Source of the DNA: Lachnospiraceae bacterium
Lineage (GTDB): Bacteria; Bacillota; Clostridia; Lachnospirales; Lachnospiraceae
Length of the DNA: 64,000 nucleotides
Direction of reading: 5' to 3'
NCBI GenBank assembly: GCA_015057365.1
Contig: SVEN01000006.1
Location: forward strand, 1-64,000
In this document: positions 27,056 through 35,235 of the stretch, piece by piece
Layout of the letters: each line of letters begins with the position of its first letter
Position numbering within the stretch: position 1 is the stretch's first letter
Made by a program: the position numbers and the translations under genes
Notes under the pieces: model-generated
What the model saw: the letters and a program-made list of their open reading frames with translations, nothing else
Told to the model about the DNA's origin: nothing
Databases searched by the model: none

Positions 27056-27084
27056 TTGCATTTACATTTTTTCGGTGTTACAAT
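27056..27084 (+). promoter_or_regulatory. Promoter with a long 5' leader before the small secreted protein
   Basis: TTGCAT (27056-27061) and TACAAT (27079-27084) are 17 bases apart. The predicted leader to the ATG at 27337 is about 245 bases. It contains a strong AAAGGAGGG at 27226-27234 with no ATG behind it and a TTG-initiated 23-codon basic ORF (27264-27335) that ends one base before the gene. Confidence 0.6.
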
Positions 27085-27336
27085 GCGTTTTGTTAATTAG
27101 GTGAGGTGTTATATTTTCCTTTCTGTATTCTACAGGAAGCTCTATTCGGCCGTCTTCGGCTTACAATCCATTCTATTTTATTGCACCAAAAAACGATTAA
27201 CAGGGTTCGAGTGAAATTAAAAAGAAAGGAGGGTTCGCATTTTTAGGGCGGGATAGGCTTCATTTGACAAAGAAGCAAGTTTTTCATTATTCAAAAAAGA
27301 AAATTAAACAAACGAGAAGCAAAGGAGACGAATGAA

Positions 27337-27807
27337 ATGAAAAATTTATTAACAAAGGGTATTGTAGGATGCCTGATTACAGCGCTGTTGTTATGGACAA
27401 CCGCACCGGCTATTGCACATGCTGCAAAGGAAGGGGACAAAAAATCTACTACTGTTATGTATTCTCTTGATGAAATCAACGATATCTGCAACAATTTTGA
27501 AAGTTTAAAAGATGCAAAACCAGGTAGCGGAATCGCAAAAGTTTTCAGTACCGCGCTCGGGAAATTCAATCCGGTAGCTAAAATAGTAGGACCGTTATAT
27601 TCCGGCACATGTTCCTTCCTTACGTACGAATGTAAGCAAGAATACAACTTCTACAAATCCGTACGCGATAACATGATTAAGAAGGGATCCACTCATGTCA
27701 CCATCAAATATACCTCCAAATACTGTGTATATAAGATGTATTGGGAAAAGTTTTATAGCTGGCGTGTAATAGACAAAGCCGCCATCAATTACTATACTTA
27801 CAAGTAA
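27337..27807 (+). CDS. Small secreted protein of unknown function
   Basis: A 156-residue protein with a clear signal peptide (positive start, hydrophobic core about 8-26, cleavage near AHA-AKEG). The mature part of about 126 residues is basic, rich in Lys and Tyr, and has four cysteines (DICNNF, GTCSFLTYECKQ, SKYCVY), enough for two disulfides. A central stretch GSGIAKVFSTALGKFNPVAK could be an amphipathic helix. I recognise no family. Base composition is visibly more AT-rich than the neighbours, which fits recent gain. An exported antimicrobial or adhesin-like role is possible but unproven. GGAGACGA precedes the ATG. Confidence 0.75.
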   Translation: MKNLLTKGIVGCLITALLLWTTAPAIAHAAKEGDKKSTTVMYSLDEINDICNNFESLKDAKPGSGIAKVFSTALGKFNPVAKIVGPLYSGTCSFLTYECKQEYNFYKSVRDNMIKKGSTHVTIKYTSKYCVYKMYWEKFYSWRVIDKAAINYYTYK

Positions 27808-27847
27808 AAACTTACATAGGGAGTAGCAAAGAACATTTAAATAAACT

Positions 27848-27882
27848 AACGGTGCCCTCATTCCTACGAGGACACCGTTTTT
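27848..27882 (+). terminator. Terminator of the small secreted protein gene
   Basis: AACGGTGCCCTC (27848-27859) pairs with GAGGACACCGTT (27868-27879; one mismatch) and TTTTTG follows. It also lies just past the end of the convergent acyltransferase gene. Confidence 0.8.
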
Positions 27883-27885
27883 GTA

Positions 27886-29124
27886 TTATTTGCCTACCGC
27901 CCGTTTATGTATCTCTTCCGTCGCAAAGGAAATCTTCGTAATGGCGTCTCTCTTCGTAAGATAACACCAGAAGCTGTCATCCGGAATCGAAATATCCACA
28001 CAATCACCTCTGCCCAGATAATCGTACTCGATGTGCATGCTCTCCAGGCTCTTTGCACTGCGACGAAGCACATAGGGTTCTCCGTAATAGTTGCACTCTA
28101 TCCGCGTTTCCTCCGGGGTCTGAATCAGCTTTCCCATCCCCTGCTTATAAAACTTCCAGGCATTCGGCAAAGTCTCAATCCGCACGTCATCCTCAAAATA
28201 GTAGGTACCGTTGTTGATTTCCTCTCTCACGCAAGCCCGCTCCCAGTTGCTCCAGTCCGGAATATGAGCAAACTCCGTCTCACCTTCTAATGCATGCAAC
28301 TGGCCGTACTCATCCATTTCCCAAGTCTTCTTACAACAATTACACCAAAGCTTCGTCCCTGCGGACTCGGTCTGATGCTCCGTCTTACAGGCCGGACACT
28401 TGTACAAAAGCGCATGCAGCCCATCCGCACGGCCCGGATGGTCGATTTTGATTTTGTTGTCCCGTTGCCACGCATAATCATCGTAGCGGAAGCTTTCCGC
28501 AATCCGCGCATTGATTTCCTCCACGGAAAGAGACTTTGCTTCCTCTGCGGTAATAATCGGCTTCATCTGCGCTTCCACAAAGGTCTTTTTATTCTTCTTA
28601 TTCCATTGCGGACAGGTCACAAAATTCCCGTGAATCATCAGTACCACTACCGGAACTCCTAAAAGTCGCACCATTTTCCCGAGAGAGTCCGGCAAATACG
28701 AAGTACATCCGTCCAGAGAATACCGGGCCTCCGGAAACAGGACAAAGATATTTTTAAGCTTATCCACGCAGTACTTCATATTCTTCACCAAATGCAAATC
28801 CGTAATGAACTTCCGGGTTCCCAGCACGCCGAGAGACCGCATCAGCGGCTCCGTGTAAGTCTTAAAGCCCTCCAGCGTCATGACGTTATTCACCTTGTAC
28901 GGATGGGTCCCCTTAAGCATCAGATTAAAATCCACCATGGAAGAATGGGTCACCAAAAGCAAATACGGCTTTCCTTCAATCTCCTCCATCCCCACCTTGG
29001 TCAGCACTGCCTTCCGCTTCCGCAAATCCGGAAAACTGATAATCCCCTTCGCCAGCCCCATAATAAAAGTCGGTGAAATCGGCGTCTTTTCAAAATCAAA
29101 GCGTTTAATCTTATCCTTATTCAT
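27886..29124 (-). CDS. PlsC-type acyltransferase with inserted zinc ribbon
   Basis: A 412-residue protein whose first 240 residues match the 1-acyl-sn-glycerol-3-phosphate acyltransferase fold. The catalytic HX4D is HSSMVD near residue 80 and the glycerol-binding LFPEARYS lies near 150. Around residue 255 a four-cysteine ribbon follows (CPACKTEHQ ... WCNCC), and a C-terminal domain of about 130 residues is unassigned. There is no signal peptide; phospholipid remodelling at the inner membrane face is the likely role. The ATG at 29122-29124 is preferred because AGGGGG lies 7 bases before it. Confidence 0.85.
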   Translation of the reverse strand: MNKDKIKRFDFEKTPISPTFIMGLAKGIISFPDLRKRKAVLTKVGMEEIEGKPYLLLVTHSSMVDFNLMLKGTHPYKVNNVMTLEGFKTYTEPLMRSLGVLGTRKFITDLHLVKNMKYCVDKLKNIFVLFPEARYSLDGCTSYLPDSLGKMVRLLGVPVVVLMIHGNFVTCPQWNKKNKKTFVEAQMKPIITAEEAKSLSVEEINARIAESFRYDDYAWQRDNKIKIDHPGRADGLHALLYKCPACKTEHQTESAGTKLWCNCCKKTWEMDEYGQLHALEGETEFAHIPDWSNWERACVREEINNGTYYFEDDVRIETLPNAWKFYKQGMGKLIQTPEETRIECNYYGEPYVLRRSAKSLESMHIEYDYLGRGDCVDISIPDDSFWCYLTKRDAITKISFATEEIHKRAVGK

Positions 29125-29234
29125 AAGCAAGCCCCCTTAAACATATACACCCCTTTGTAACAATAGCAACATTTTTCCCTCATATTTATTATACACCAAA
29201 AGCACGGCGAAAGAAACTGTATCGATGAAAAAAG

Positions 29235-29610
29235 AGCTTTTTATCGCACTTGAAAAAAGGGTGCAGAAACTGCCCCACCCCTTTTGGAATCTTTGAACAG
29301 TGGCGGCGGTATAGATGAATTTGTTTTTGCTTTTCCCGAAGGGTCGCGCCTCGCGACAGAGTCGCTCGGTCGCGGGCGCGTTCGCATGACTGAGCACTAT
29401 CTAGTGCTCGCATGCTCACTTTGCCAACGCGGACGGTAGCGCAGTCGAAATCACCTCTTAGAAAAGACTGGGCGCGAGGCCACATCCGAGCGTCCTAGTC
29501 GTTCTTAGAGGAAGTTCGACGGAGCGTTGCGACTTGCAAAAATGAAATCATCTATACCGCCGCCACTGTTCGAAACTCCCCAAAAAAAGGGGGCAATTTC
29601 TGCCCCCTTA
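29235..29610. repeat. GC-rich intergenic element with long terminal inverted repeats
   Basis: A perfect 24-base inverted repeat (29295-29318 and 29548-29571) continues outward on both sides as an imperfect match of about 40 further bases, each end carrying a GGGGCAG/CTGCCCC-type hairpin with a T-run. The 229 bases between are GC-rich and full of small palindromes (for example GAGCACTA/TAGTGCTC near 29392-29409) but hold no convincing ORF. It may be a small non-autonomous mobile element (MITE-like) or a structured RNA. No target-site duplication could be confirmed. Confidence 0.6.
29582..29607 (-). terminator. Terminator of the GH120 gene
   Basis: On the minus strand GGGGGCA (29601-29607 read in reverse) pairs with TGCCCCC (29589-29595) and TTTTTTT follows. 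It begins 8 bases after the stop codon. Confidence 0.88.
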
Positions 29611-29615
29611 CGCAT

Positions 29616-31619
29616 TTAGAAAAGTACTTTCGCCGCCGCTTCCTTACTTGCAAACGGTCCCGGAATCGGTTCCACCGGACGATGCTCGCCCAAATAGTCC
29701 GTATCAAAGGTAATTGCCGTTCCGTCCGGATCCTCGAAACGCTGCTCCGGCTCGAAGGCATAGCCTAAGATATCACTGGTTACCATACCGTCACGGAAAT
29801 CGCCTAAGAAATCGTAAACATTGGTCTTTAAGGTATACTTACCGTCCTTCTCCTCCAGTTCAACAAATACCTTATTGGTATCGTCCATAAGGAAGTTCTC
29901 CTCATGCTCCCAAGCCTTTGCGCCGTTATAGAAGGCATTCCCCTTGGACCAAACCGGTAGATGATCAAAGTGCCACTGAGCAAGCTTGCCCATGTTGGCC
30001 GGCTTATCAAACTCAAAGTGAGACGACCACTCCTCATAGGTCGGATAACCGTTCCAAATTTCGGTACCTACCACATCGTTTTCTCTCATACGGAAACCCA
30101 TGTCTTCCTTTTCTTCCTGCACCTCTACCGGCCAGTTCTGTACAAAAATGTTGTTGTAGAACCGGTTGTCGCCGTGAAGAATAGTCATAAAGCCCGCCAC
30201 CTCGGTACGGTGTCTGATGTGGTACGGAGTGTAACGCGGCTGATTCTTGCCGTTCACCGTATTGTCCGTTCCGCCGCCTACCGATGTAAACGCACCCAAA
30301 ATCAGGTTATGTACCAGAGCCACACCCTCCGTTGCCACACGAACGGAAGCCTTAGAAAGCATAATGTTGTTATCGATAAGAGTCGGGCCGTGGCTTACCT
30401 CAACAAAAATATCCTGGCACATCATAGCACCTTCCGCACGGGTTGCTCCCTCCGGCATATAGTTATCATGAAGGAGGTTCTGAGAAATCCGGGTGCCCTG
30501 TGCCTGCCAGTCACACCAAATGCCCATGGTGGAATGGTGAATGTGATTCCGGCGCATTACCACGTCTATCGCCGCATGAAGCTTAATACCGGAAATCTCC
30601 GCACCGCCCAACTGCTGCATGTTATTGATGTGGTGGATGTGATTATCCTCAATCAAGCTGAAGACACAGCCCATACGGCCTACAATACCGGTCTGCTCGC
30701 AACGGTAAATATGACAACGTCTTACGATATGTCCGCCGATATTCTCCTTTAACCAACCGTGATACTGACCGCGACAAACCGCATCACGCTCCATCTGAGT
30801 CGGACTCTTTACGTATTTATTGGTAAAATAGTGGTCGTTCTCCTCGTCGTAATATTTACCGAGGGAAATACCGCTACACTTACTGTTGCTGATTTCACAG
30901 TCTTCGATAATCCAGCCCTTACTCCAGTGCGGTCCGATAAGACCGTCTTGATACGCCGCCGGCGGTGCCCAGGTGGTGGCTGCCTTGTTCATATTGAAAC
31001 CGCTGACCGTAATGTAGTTTACACCGGTCTTACTCGGCATAAAACAGTTTCTGCGAACGTTAATCTCTACCTTCTCTTCGTTCGGGTTCTTTCCCTGGAA
31101 ATTGGCGTAAATCACCGTCTCATCTCCGTCCTGCTCCGTATACCATTTATAAACGGACCACTCCGGTTCCCAGGACGGCTGATATACATCTGCCTTAATA
31201 CACTCCTCTAAGGTAACGGTCTCATATAGCTGACGGTCATTTAAATAGACCGCACCGGTATGACGTACCACCGGCGCAAAATACCAGTCCCCGCATACAA
31301 ATGTGGTGTATGGATTATAATTGCCGAATACCCCATTGTTTACACGATACACCCATACATTGCCTTCGTAGTGTTTCCAGCCCGTTGCAACCTCCGCACC
31401 GGTAATCACCGCACCAAGCGGCACCTCGCTACGATAAGTGATGCGTGCATCTTCCAAACCGGCATTTACCGGATCCACATACTCTCTGTAAATACCCGGC
31501 GCTACCACTACCTCATCCCCCGGTTTAGCTACCTTTGCCGCCTCATTGATGCGCTTAAACGGCATCTCCTTGCTTCCGTTCCCCTCACGGCCCGCATTTT
31601 GATTCACGTAATAAATCAT
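29616..31619 (-). CDS. GH120 beta-xylosidase
   Basis: A 667-residue family 120 enzyme with a right-handed beta-helix that removes xylose from xylo-oligosaccharides. Stretches such as YANFQGKNPNEEKVEINVRR, GLIGPHWSKGWIIED and EISGIKLHAAIDV closely follow Thermoanaerobacterium XylC as I recall it. The likely nucleophile is Asp370 (WCDWQAQGTRI) and the acid/base Glu407 (DIFVEVSHGP). Their spacing is 37 residues against 23 in XylC (D382/E405, from memory), because of a 14-residue insertion near 388-401. The start MIYYVNQNAG is chosen because GGGAAGG lies 8 bases before it and XylC starts at the same point. It has no signal peptide, so acts in the cytoplasm. Confidence 0.92.
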   Translation of the reverse strand: MIYYVNQNAGREGNGSKEMPFKRINEAAKVAKPGDEVVVAPGIYREYVDPVNAGLEDARITYRSEVPLGAVITGAEVATGWKHYEGNVWVYRVNNGVFGNYNPYTTFVCGDWYFAPVVRHTGAVYLNDRQLYETVTLEECIKADVYQPSWEPEWSVYKWYTEQDGDETVIYANFQGKNPNEEKVEINVRRNCFMPSKTGVNYITVSGFNMNKAATTWAPPAAYQDGLIGPHWSKGWIIEDCEISNSKCSGISLGKYYDEENDHYFTNKYVKSPTQMERDAVCRGQYHGWLKENIGGHIVRRCHIYRCEQTGIVGRMGCVFSLIEDNHIHHINNMQQLGGAEISGIKLHAAIDVVMRRNHIHHSTMGIWCDWQAQGTRISQNLLHDNYMPEGATRAEGAMMCQDIFVEVSHGPTLIDNNIMLSKASVRVATEGVALVHNLILGAFTSVGGGTDNTVNGKNQPRYTPYHIRHRTEVAGFMTILHGDNRFYNNIFVQNWPVEVQEEKEDMGFRMRENDVVGTEIWNGYPTYEEWSSHFEFDKPANMGKLAQWHFDHLPVWSKGNAFYNGAKAWEHEENFLMDDTNKVFVELEEKDGKYTLKTNVYDFLGDFRDGMVTSDILGYAFEPEQRFEDPDGTAITFDTDYLGEHRPVEPIPGPFASKEAAAKVLF

Positions 31620-31797
31620 ATCTGATACCTTCCCTTCCAAAATATTACGTAGATGTTCATATTGTTTCATATCGTACATCAAAAAACAACTTCCGCAACA
31701 TCTGCCGCATAAATATATTTTATCACAGTTTCCGTAAGCTCGTCCACTGTATTTTTACGCTTCCCAATAAGATGAAACATTCGGCAATATTGTTATA

Positions 31798-31826
31798 TTG
31801 TTTTTCCTTGTGAATGCCTCTATAAT
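31798..31826 (+). promoter_or_regulatory. Promoter of the RiPP-like operon
   Basis: TTGTTT (31798-31803) and a perfect TATAAT (31821-31826) with a 17-base spacer lie 43 bases before the kinase ATG. The three genes that follow have no terminator between them. Confidence 0.7.
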
Positions 31827-31868
31827 GAGATTGAAGGTATGTTTTTTAACGGAAAGGGAGGACGATTT

Positions 31869-32765
31869 ATGTATCAATATCGCATTTACGGCATGTGCCT
31901 TTTATCCGATATCTGTTTCCCGCAATTGCAGACTATATCTGCCGAAGAAGCAAAATTGCTTCCGCAGGTCACTGTAACTGAGGCTCCTTTTCCTATGCAA
32001 TTCAAACGTGACGAACTTCATTTTTCCCATATTGCAAAAGACGTGAGTTACTTATCCAATTCCTACTGTTATCTGCTGATTGAACAGGGCACCCGGGTTT
32101 CTTACGAAAGAAAGGGCGAGGTCTCCGACCTGCTTTTAGGTGCATACCTACTGGGCTGGGGGCTTTCCATGCTGTGCCATCAGCAGGGACGTCTTGCCAT
32201 ACACGGTTCCTGTGTTGCGGGCCCGAAGGGTGCCCTTCTGATTTGCGGCAACAGCGGCAGCGGTAAATCCACCGTTACCCGAGAACTGCTGTTCCGGGAC
32301 TATACCTTCTTGGCAGACGATATTGCCGTATTGCATTTTAACGACAACAATACCGTTTCCGCCAGTCCGGCCTTTCCTTACCAGAAGCTGTGCCGGGATG
32401 CGGTGGAGCGCCTTGCCCTCCCACCGGAGGAGCTGATTTATATCGACGAGAAGAAGGACAAATTCCTTGTTCCTTACAAAGGAGATTTTCCGACCGAACC
32501 GCTTCCGGTCCGCGGATTGGTCTTTTTAACAGTAACACAGGCAGATACCCTTACGATCAACGAATTATCGGGCGTGGATAAATTCCGTACCTGCATGAAT
32601 ACCTTGTTTTTAAAACCGCTCCTGGGAGAAGCCCTTTATGCTCCTGAAAACGGAGTCCTCGGTTTGCGTCTGGCCTCCCAACTTCCGGTTTATCTGGTAG
32701 CACGGCCGGCAAACAAAGATAGTAGCAAGGAAATCGTTTCTAAGTTACTTACCTACACTGCATAA
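31869..32765 (+). CDS. HPr-kinase-like protein, candidate RiPP kinase
   Basis: A 298-residue protein with the C-terminal HprK kinase fold: His112 in AIHGSCVAG, Walker A GNSGSGKST at 127-135, and the acidic pair LADDIAVLH near 150. The HPr kinase N-terminal domain and the HPr-specific loop are missing, so it is not the catabolite-control HprK. Kinases of this kind in paeninodin-type lasso clusters phosphorylate a serine of the precursor. Next to an asparagine-synthetase homologue and a leader peptide gene, the same role is likely here. The ATG at 31869-31871 follows GGGAGGA; an in-frame codon ten residues upstream lacks a ribosome site. First gene of a three-gene operon. Confidence 0.82.
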   Translation: MYQYRIYGMCLLSDICFPQLQTISAEEAKLLPQVTVTEAPFPMQFKRDELHFSHIAKDVSYLSNSYCYLLIEQGTRVSYERKGEVSDLLLGAYLLGWGLSMLCHQQGRLAIHGSCVAGPKGALLICGNSGSGKSTVTRELLFRDYTFLADDIAVLHFNDNNTVSASPAFPYQKLCRDAVERLALPPEELIYIDEKKDKFLVPYKGDFPTEPLPVRGLVFLTVTQADTLTINELSGVDKFRTCMNTLFLKPLLGEALYAPENGVLGLRLASQLPVYLVARPANKDSSKEIVSKLLTYTA

Positions 32766-32789
32766 CAACCCACACACAAAGGAGAGCCT

Positions 32790-34724
32790 ATGTCAGCCAT
32801 TTGGGGAATCGTAGCACTTTCTCCGGACGCTTCCGTACCGGAACACAGTGCACAATTATTCGAATCGACCTACAAAAAAAGCTGTAAAATCGACCGTTAC
32901 GAAAGTGTCTCTGCCACAGACGCTCTTTTCGGTTGCGGCATACAATATATCACAAAAGAAGCCGAGCAGGAACAGCTTCCGTTCCGCCATCCGGAGCGAG
33001 GCCTTTTATTTACCGCCGATTGTCTTTTAGATAACCGCACAGAGCTGATTGACCTGTTATCCACCCACGGATACAACAAAACAGAACTGACCGAGGCACC
33101 GGACGGCACTCTGATGTACTACAGCTATCTTACCTTCGGCAGCGACTGCGTCACACATTTTCGCGGTCTGTTTTCCTTTGCCGTCTGGGAAGAACACACC
33201 CATACCCTGACTTTATTTTCCGACCACACCTCAGCCCGTAGCCTGTATTATATCAAACAAAACGGTCTCCTTGCCTTTTCCACCCGCACGGAACCGCTGT
33301 TAAAGCTATTCCCAAACGTGACACCGAACATCAATTATCAAAAAGATTTTCTGTTGGCAAACGCGTCTGTTATCTATGTATTTCCGGGCGAGACTCCGTA
33401 CAATGAAATTTCATTGATGACACCGGCTACCCGACTTACTCTGTCAGCAGACAAAACCATACCGTTCACCTATTGGGCACCGGGCTCCGCTCCGCAGAAA
33501 AAGTGTCGCTCCGCAAAAAAATACAGCAAGCATTTTCTGGAGCTTTATGACAACTGCGTCCGGGATGCGCTGCGCACCTCCGGTGAGGTGGGGATTTCCA
33601 TGAGTAGCGGTCTGGACTCCACCAGCGTAGGCGTACTTGCTGCAAGAGAGCTGGCAAAGAAGGGTAAGATGCTTCATTCCTATACGTTTGTTCCGTATTA
33701 CCCGGTTACACCTCCGTCCCATACTTCTTATATTTACGATGAATCCGGATTGGTACAGGAGATTGCCGAGCGCTACCCCAATATAAAAACCACCTTTTTG
33801 AACAACCGGGGGAAGAATCCTTTTGCAGATGTTAAACTGTGCAGCAATATCCTTGAAATTCCTTATAAAGCCGGCACATTCCCAAATCATTACGAAATAT
33901 GTACCCATGGTGCCGATCGGGGTTGTAAAGTATTCTTAAACGGCGCTTTCGGAAATCGTTCCGTTTCCTTCGGTGATATTCATAACATTTTATATGACCT
34001 GGATTGCAAGAAAAAGCGGCTTTCCACCCTTGTTCTCATTCACCGCTATGCGAAACATGAACGAATCAGTCGAAAGAAAATGCTGTCTCGCACTCGGCAA
34101 AGCTTTCGCGGATTTCGTGCTCACATGCAGGACCCATTCCTTCGATTTATACCGGAAAACATCTTCCTTCGCCGAACCATATTGGAAGATTACAATATAA
34201 GAGAACGCTTCTCCGGAAATCCCTACGCGCTTTTTTCCGGCGGCTATATCGACCATGAAACATTTTTACAACAATTAAATCCAGCCTCTCTTTTTATGTA
34301 CTTAGGTGTCTACGAAACTCAATTCGGGCTTCGCACCGGTATGGTTCTGAGAGATCCGACAAAGGATACGCGGCTTTTAGATTTTTGTTGTCACCTTCCG
34401 TTTTCCATGTACGCCCATTACGGAATGCCGCGTTGGTTGATTCGAAGTGCATTTGCCCCCCTACTCCCCGCCTCTGTACTGGAGCCTTGGAGTCGCCATA
34501 GTTTCTTAAATATGGACCGTATGCAAAGAATCAAAAGAGACTGGACCTCAATTAAACCGGAACTGATCCGACACCTTTCCTCCGGGCTGCTGGATGCCTA
34601 TATTGACAAAGAGAGGGTTGATGCTTTTATCGAAGCCTTTGCCGCTATGAAAGAAGACTGTTCGGTTCCAATGAGTTCCCTCAGTGCGCTGGAGGGCCTA
34701 CTCTGTTTTCTTTTACCGGAATGA
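32790..34724 (+). CDS. Asparagine-synthetase-like enzyme, candidate lasso cyclase
   Basis: A 644-residue homologue of AsnB. The N-terminal half has the class II glutaminase fold, but it begins MSAIWGIV: the catalytic Cys2 of true asparagine synthetase is absent, so it cannot use glutamine. The C-terminal half keeps the ATP-pyrophosphatase loop SMSSGLDSTSVG (near residue 270). Loss of the cysteine with retained adenylation is the hallmark of lasso-peptide macrolactam synthetases (C proteins), which activate an Asp or Glu side chain for attack by the peptide N-terminus. It starts 24 bases after the kinase gene with AAAGGAG and precedes the peptide gene. An amidating or ligating role on another substrate is the alternative. 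Confidence 0.82.
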   Translation: MSAIWGIVALSPDASVPEHSAQLFESTYKKSCKIDRYESVSATDALFGCGIQYITKEAEQEQLPFRHPERGLLFTADCLLDNRTELIDLLSTHGYNKTELTEAPDGTLMYYSYLTFGSDCVTHFRGLFSFAVWEEHTHTLTLFSDHTSARSLYYIKQNGLLAFSTRTEPLLKLFPNVTPNINYQKDFLLANASVIYVFPGETPYNEISLMTPATRLTLSADKTIPFTYWAPGSAPQKKCRSAKKYSKHFLELYDNCVRDALRTSGEVGISMSSGLDSTSVGVLAARELAKKGKMLHSYTFVPYYPVTPPSHTSYIYDESGLVQEIAERYPNIKTTFLNNRGKNPFADVKLCSNILEIPYKAGTFPNHYEICTHGADRGCKVFLNGAFGNRSVSFGDIHNILYDLDCKKKRLSTLVLIHRYAKHERISRKKMLSRTRQSFRGFRAHMQDPFLRFIPENIFLRRTILEDYNIRERFSGNPYALFSGGYIDHETFLQQLNPASLFMYLGVYETQFGLRTGMVLRDPTKDTRLLDFCCHLPFSMYAHYGMPRWLIRSAFAPLLPASVLEPWSRHSFLNMDRMQRIKRDWTSIKPELIRHLSSGLLDAYIDKERVDAFIEAFAAMKEDCSVPMSSLSALEGLLCFLLPE

Positions 34725-34846
34725 AAACCGGACATTCAATCAATGAATTTCTAACATTTTTGATATATTTATTGCATTGAACCAACTCTTGTGGTAAAAT
34801 GTCAACTACGAACTAGTATTTTATCTTTATGAAAGAGGTTACCTAT

Positions 34847-35104
34847 ATGAAGAAATGGAATTCTCCGGCAATTGAAGAATTAGAATTAAAAGATACCACA
34901 TGTCCTTTTTTTTGGTGGCTTACCGATGAACCCAGCGGCGAGGGAGAGATTACTCCTCAGCTTCCTACTCCAACACCTACCCCTAGTGCCCAGGGCGATC
35001 AGGACCTTGGTACTTGTAACAATCCTTATTGGGCAGGTAATGGCCTGACAAAGGAAGAAGCACAAGCAAACAACCCGTATTGGGGTGGTTTTTGGGGACA
35101 GTAA
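34847..35104 (+). CDS. Candidate RiPP precursor peptide with lasso-type leader
   Basis: An 85-residue peptide. The leader MKKWNSPAIEELELKDTT has the aromatic-x-x-Pro motif and the threonine near the end that lasso leaders use for recognition and cleavage. If cut after Thr18 the core starts at Cys19 and Asp27 is residue 9, a legal lasso ring position (CPFFWWLTD). The rest is unusual: an acidic stretch, a PTPTPTP linker (about 40-46) and a tail with two NNPYW units (58-62, 75-79) and Cys57, giving about 67 residues after the leader. Serines 30 and 47 are possible kinase targets. AAAGAGGT supports the second ATG. Lasso identity is inferred. Confidence 0.7.
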   Translation: MKKWNSPAIEELELKDTTCPFFWWLTDEPSGEGEITPQLPTPTPTPSAQGDQDLGTCNNPYWAGNGLTKEEAQANNPYWGGFWGQ

Positions 35105-35131
35105 TTTCGGATCCCGAATAATGTTATCTTT

Positions 35132-35175
35132 CTCCTATCGGTTTGCGTTTACGCAACGACCGATAGGAGTTTTTA
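35132..35175 (+). terminator. Terminator of the RiPP-like operon
   Basis: CTCCTATCGG (35132-35141) pairs exactly with CCGATAGGAG (35160-35169), the inner TTTGCG/CGCAAC part extends the stem, and TTTTTATTTT follows. Confidence 0.9.
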
Positions 35176-35235
35176 TTTTCTCTGATTCCAAATAAAAGAT
35201 TTTCTTATCTCTTCCGTCCAAAATTAGAATTCTAC

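Noticed and set aside
29340-29545. rRNA fragment or tRNA-like gene in the GC-rich core of the inverted-repeat element
   Set aside because: No conserved rRNA segment, T-loop or anticodon arm can be found.
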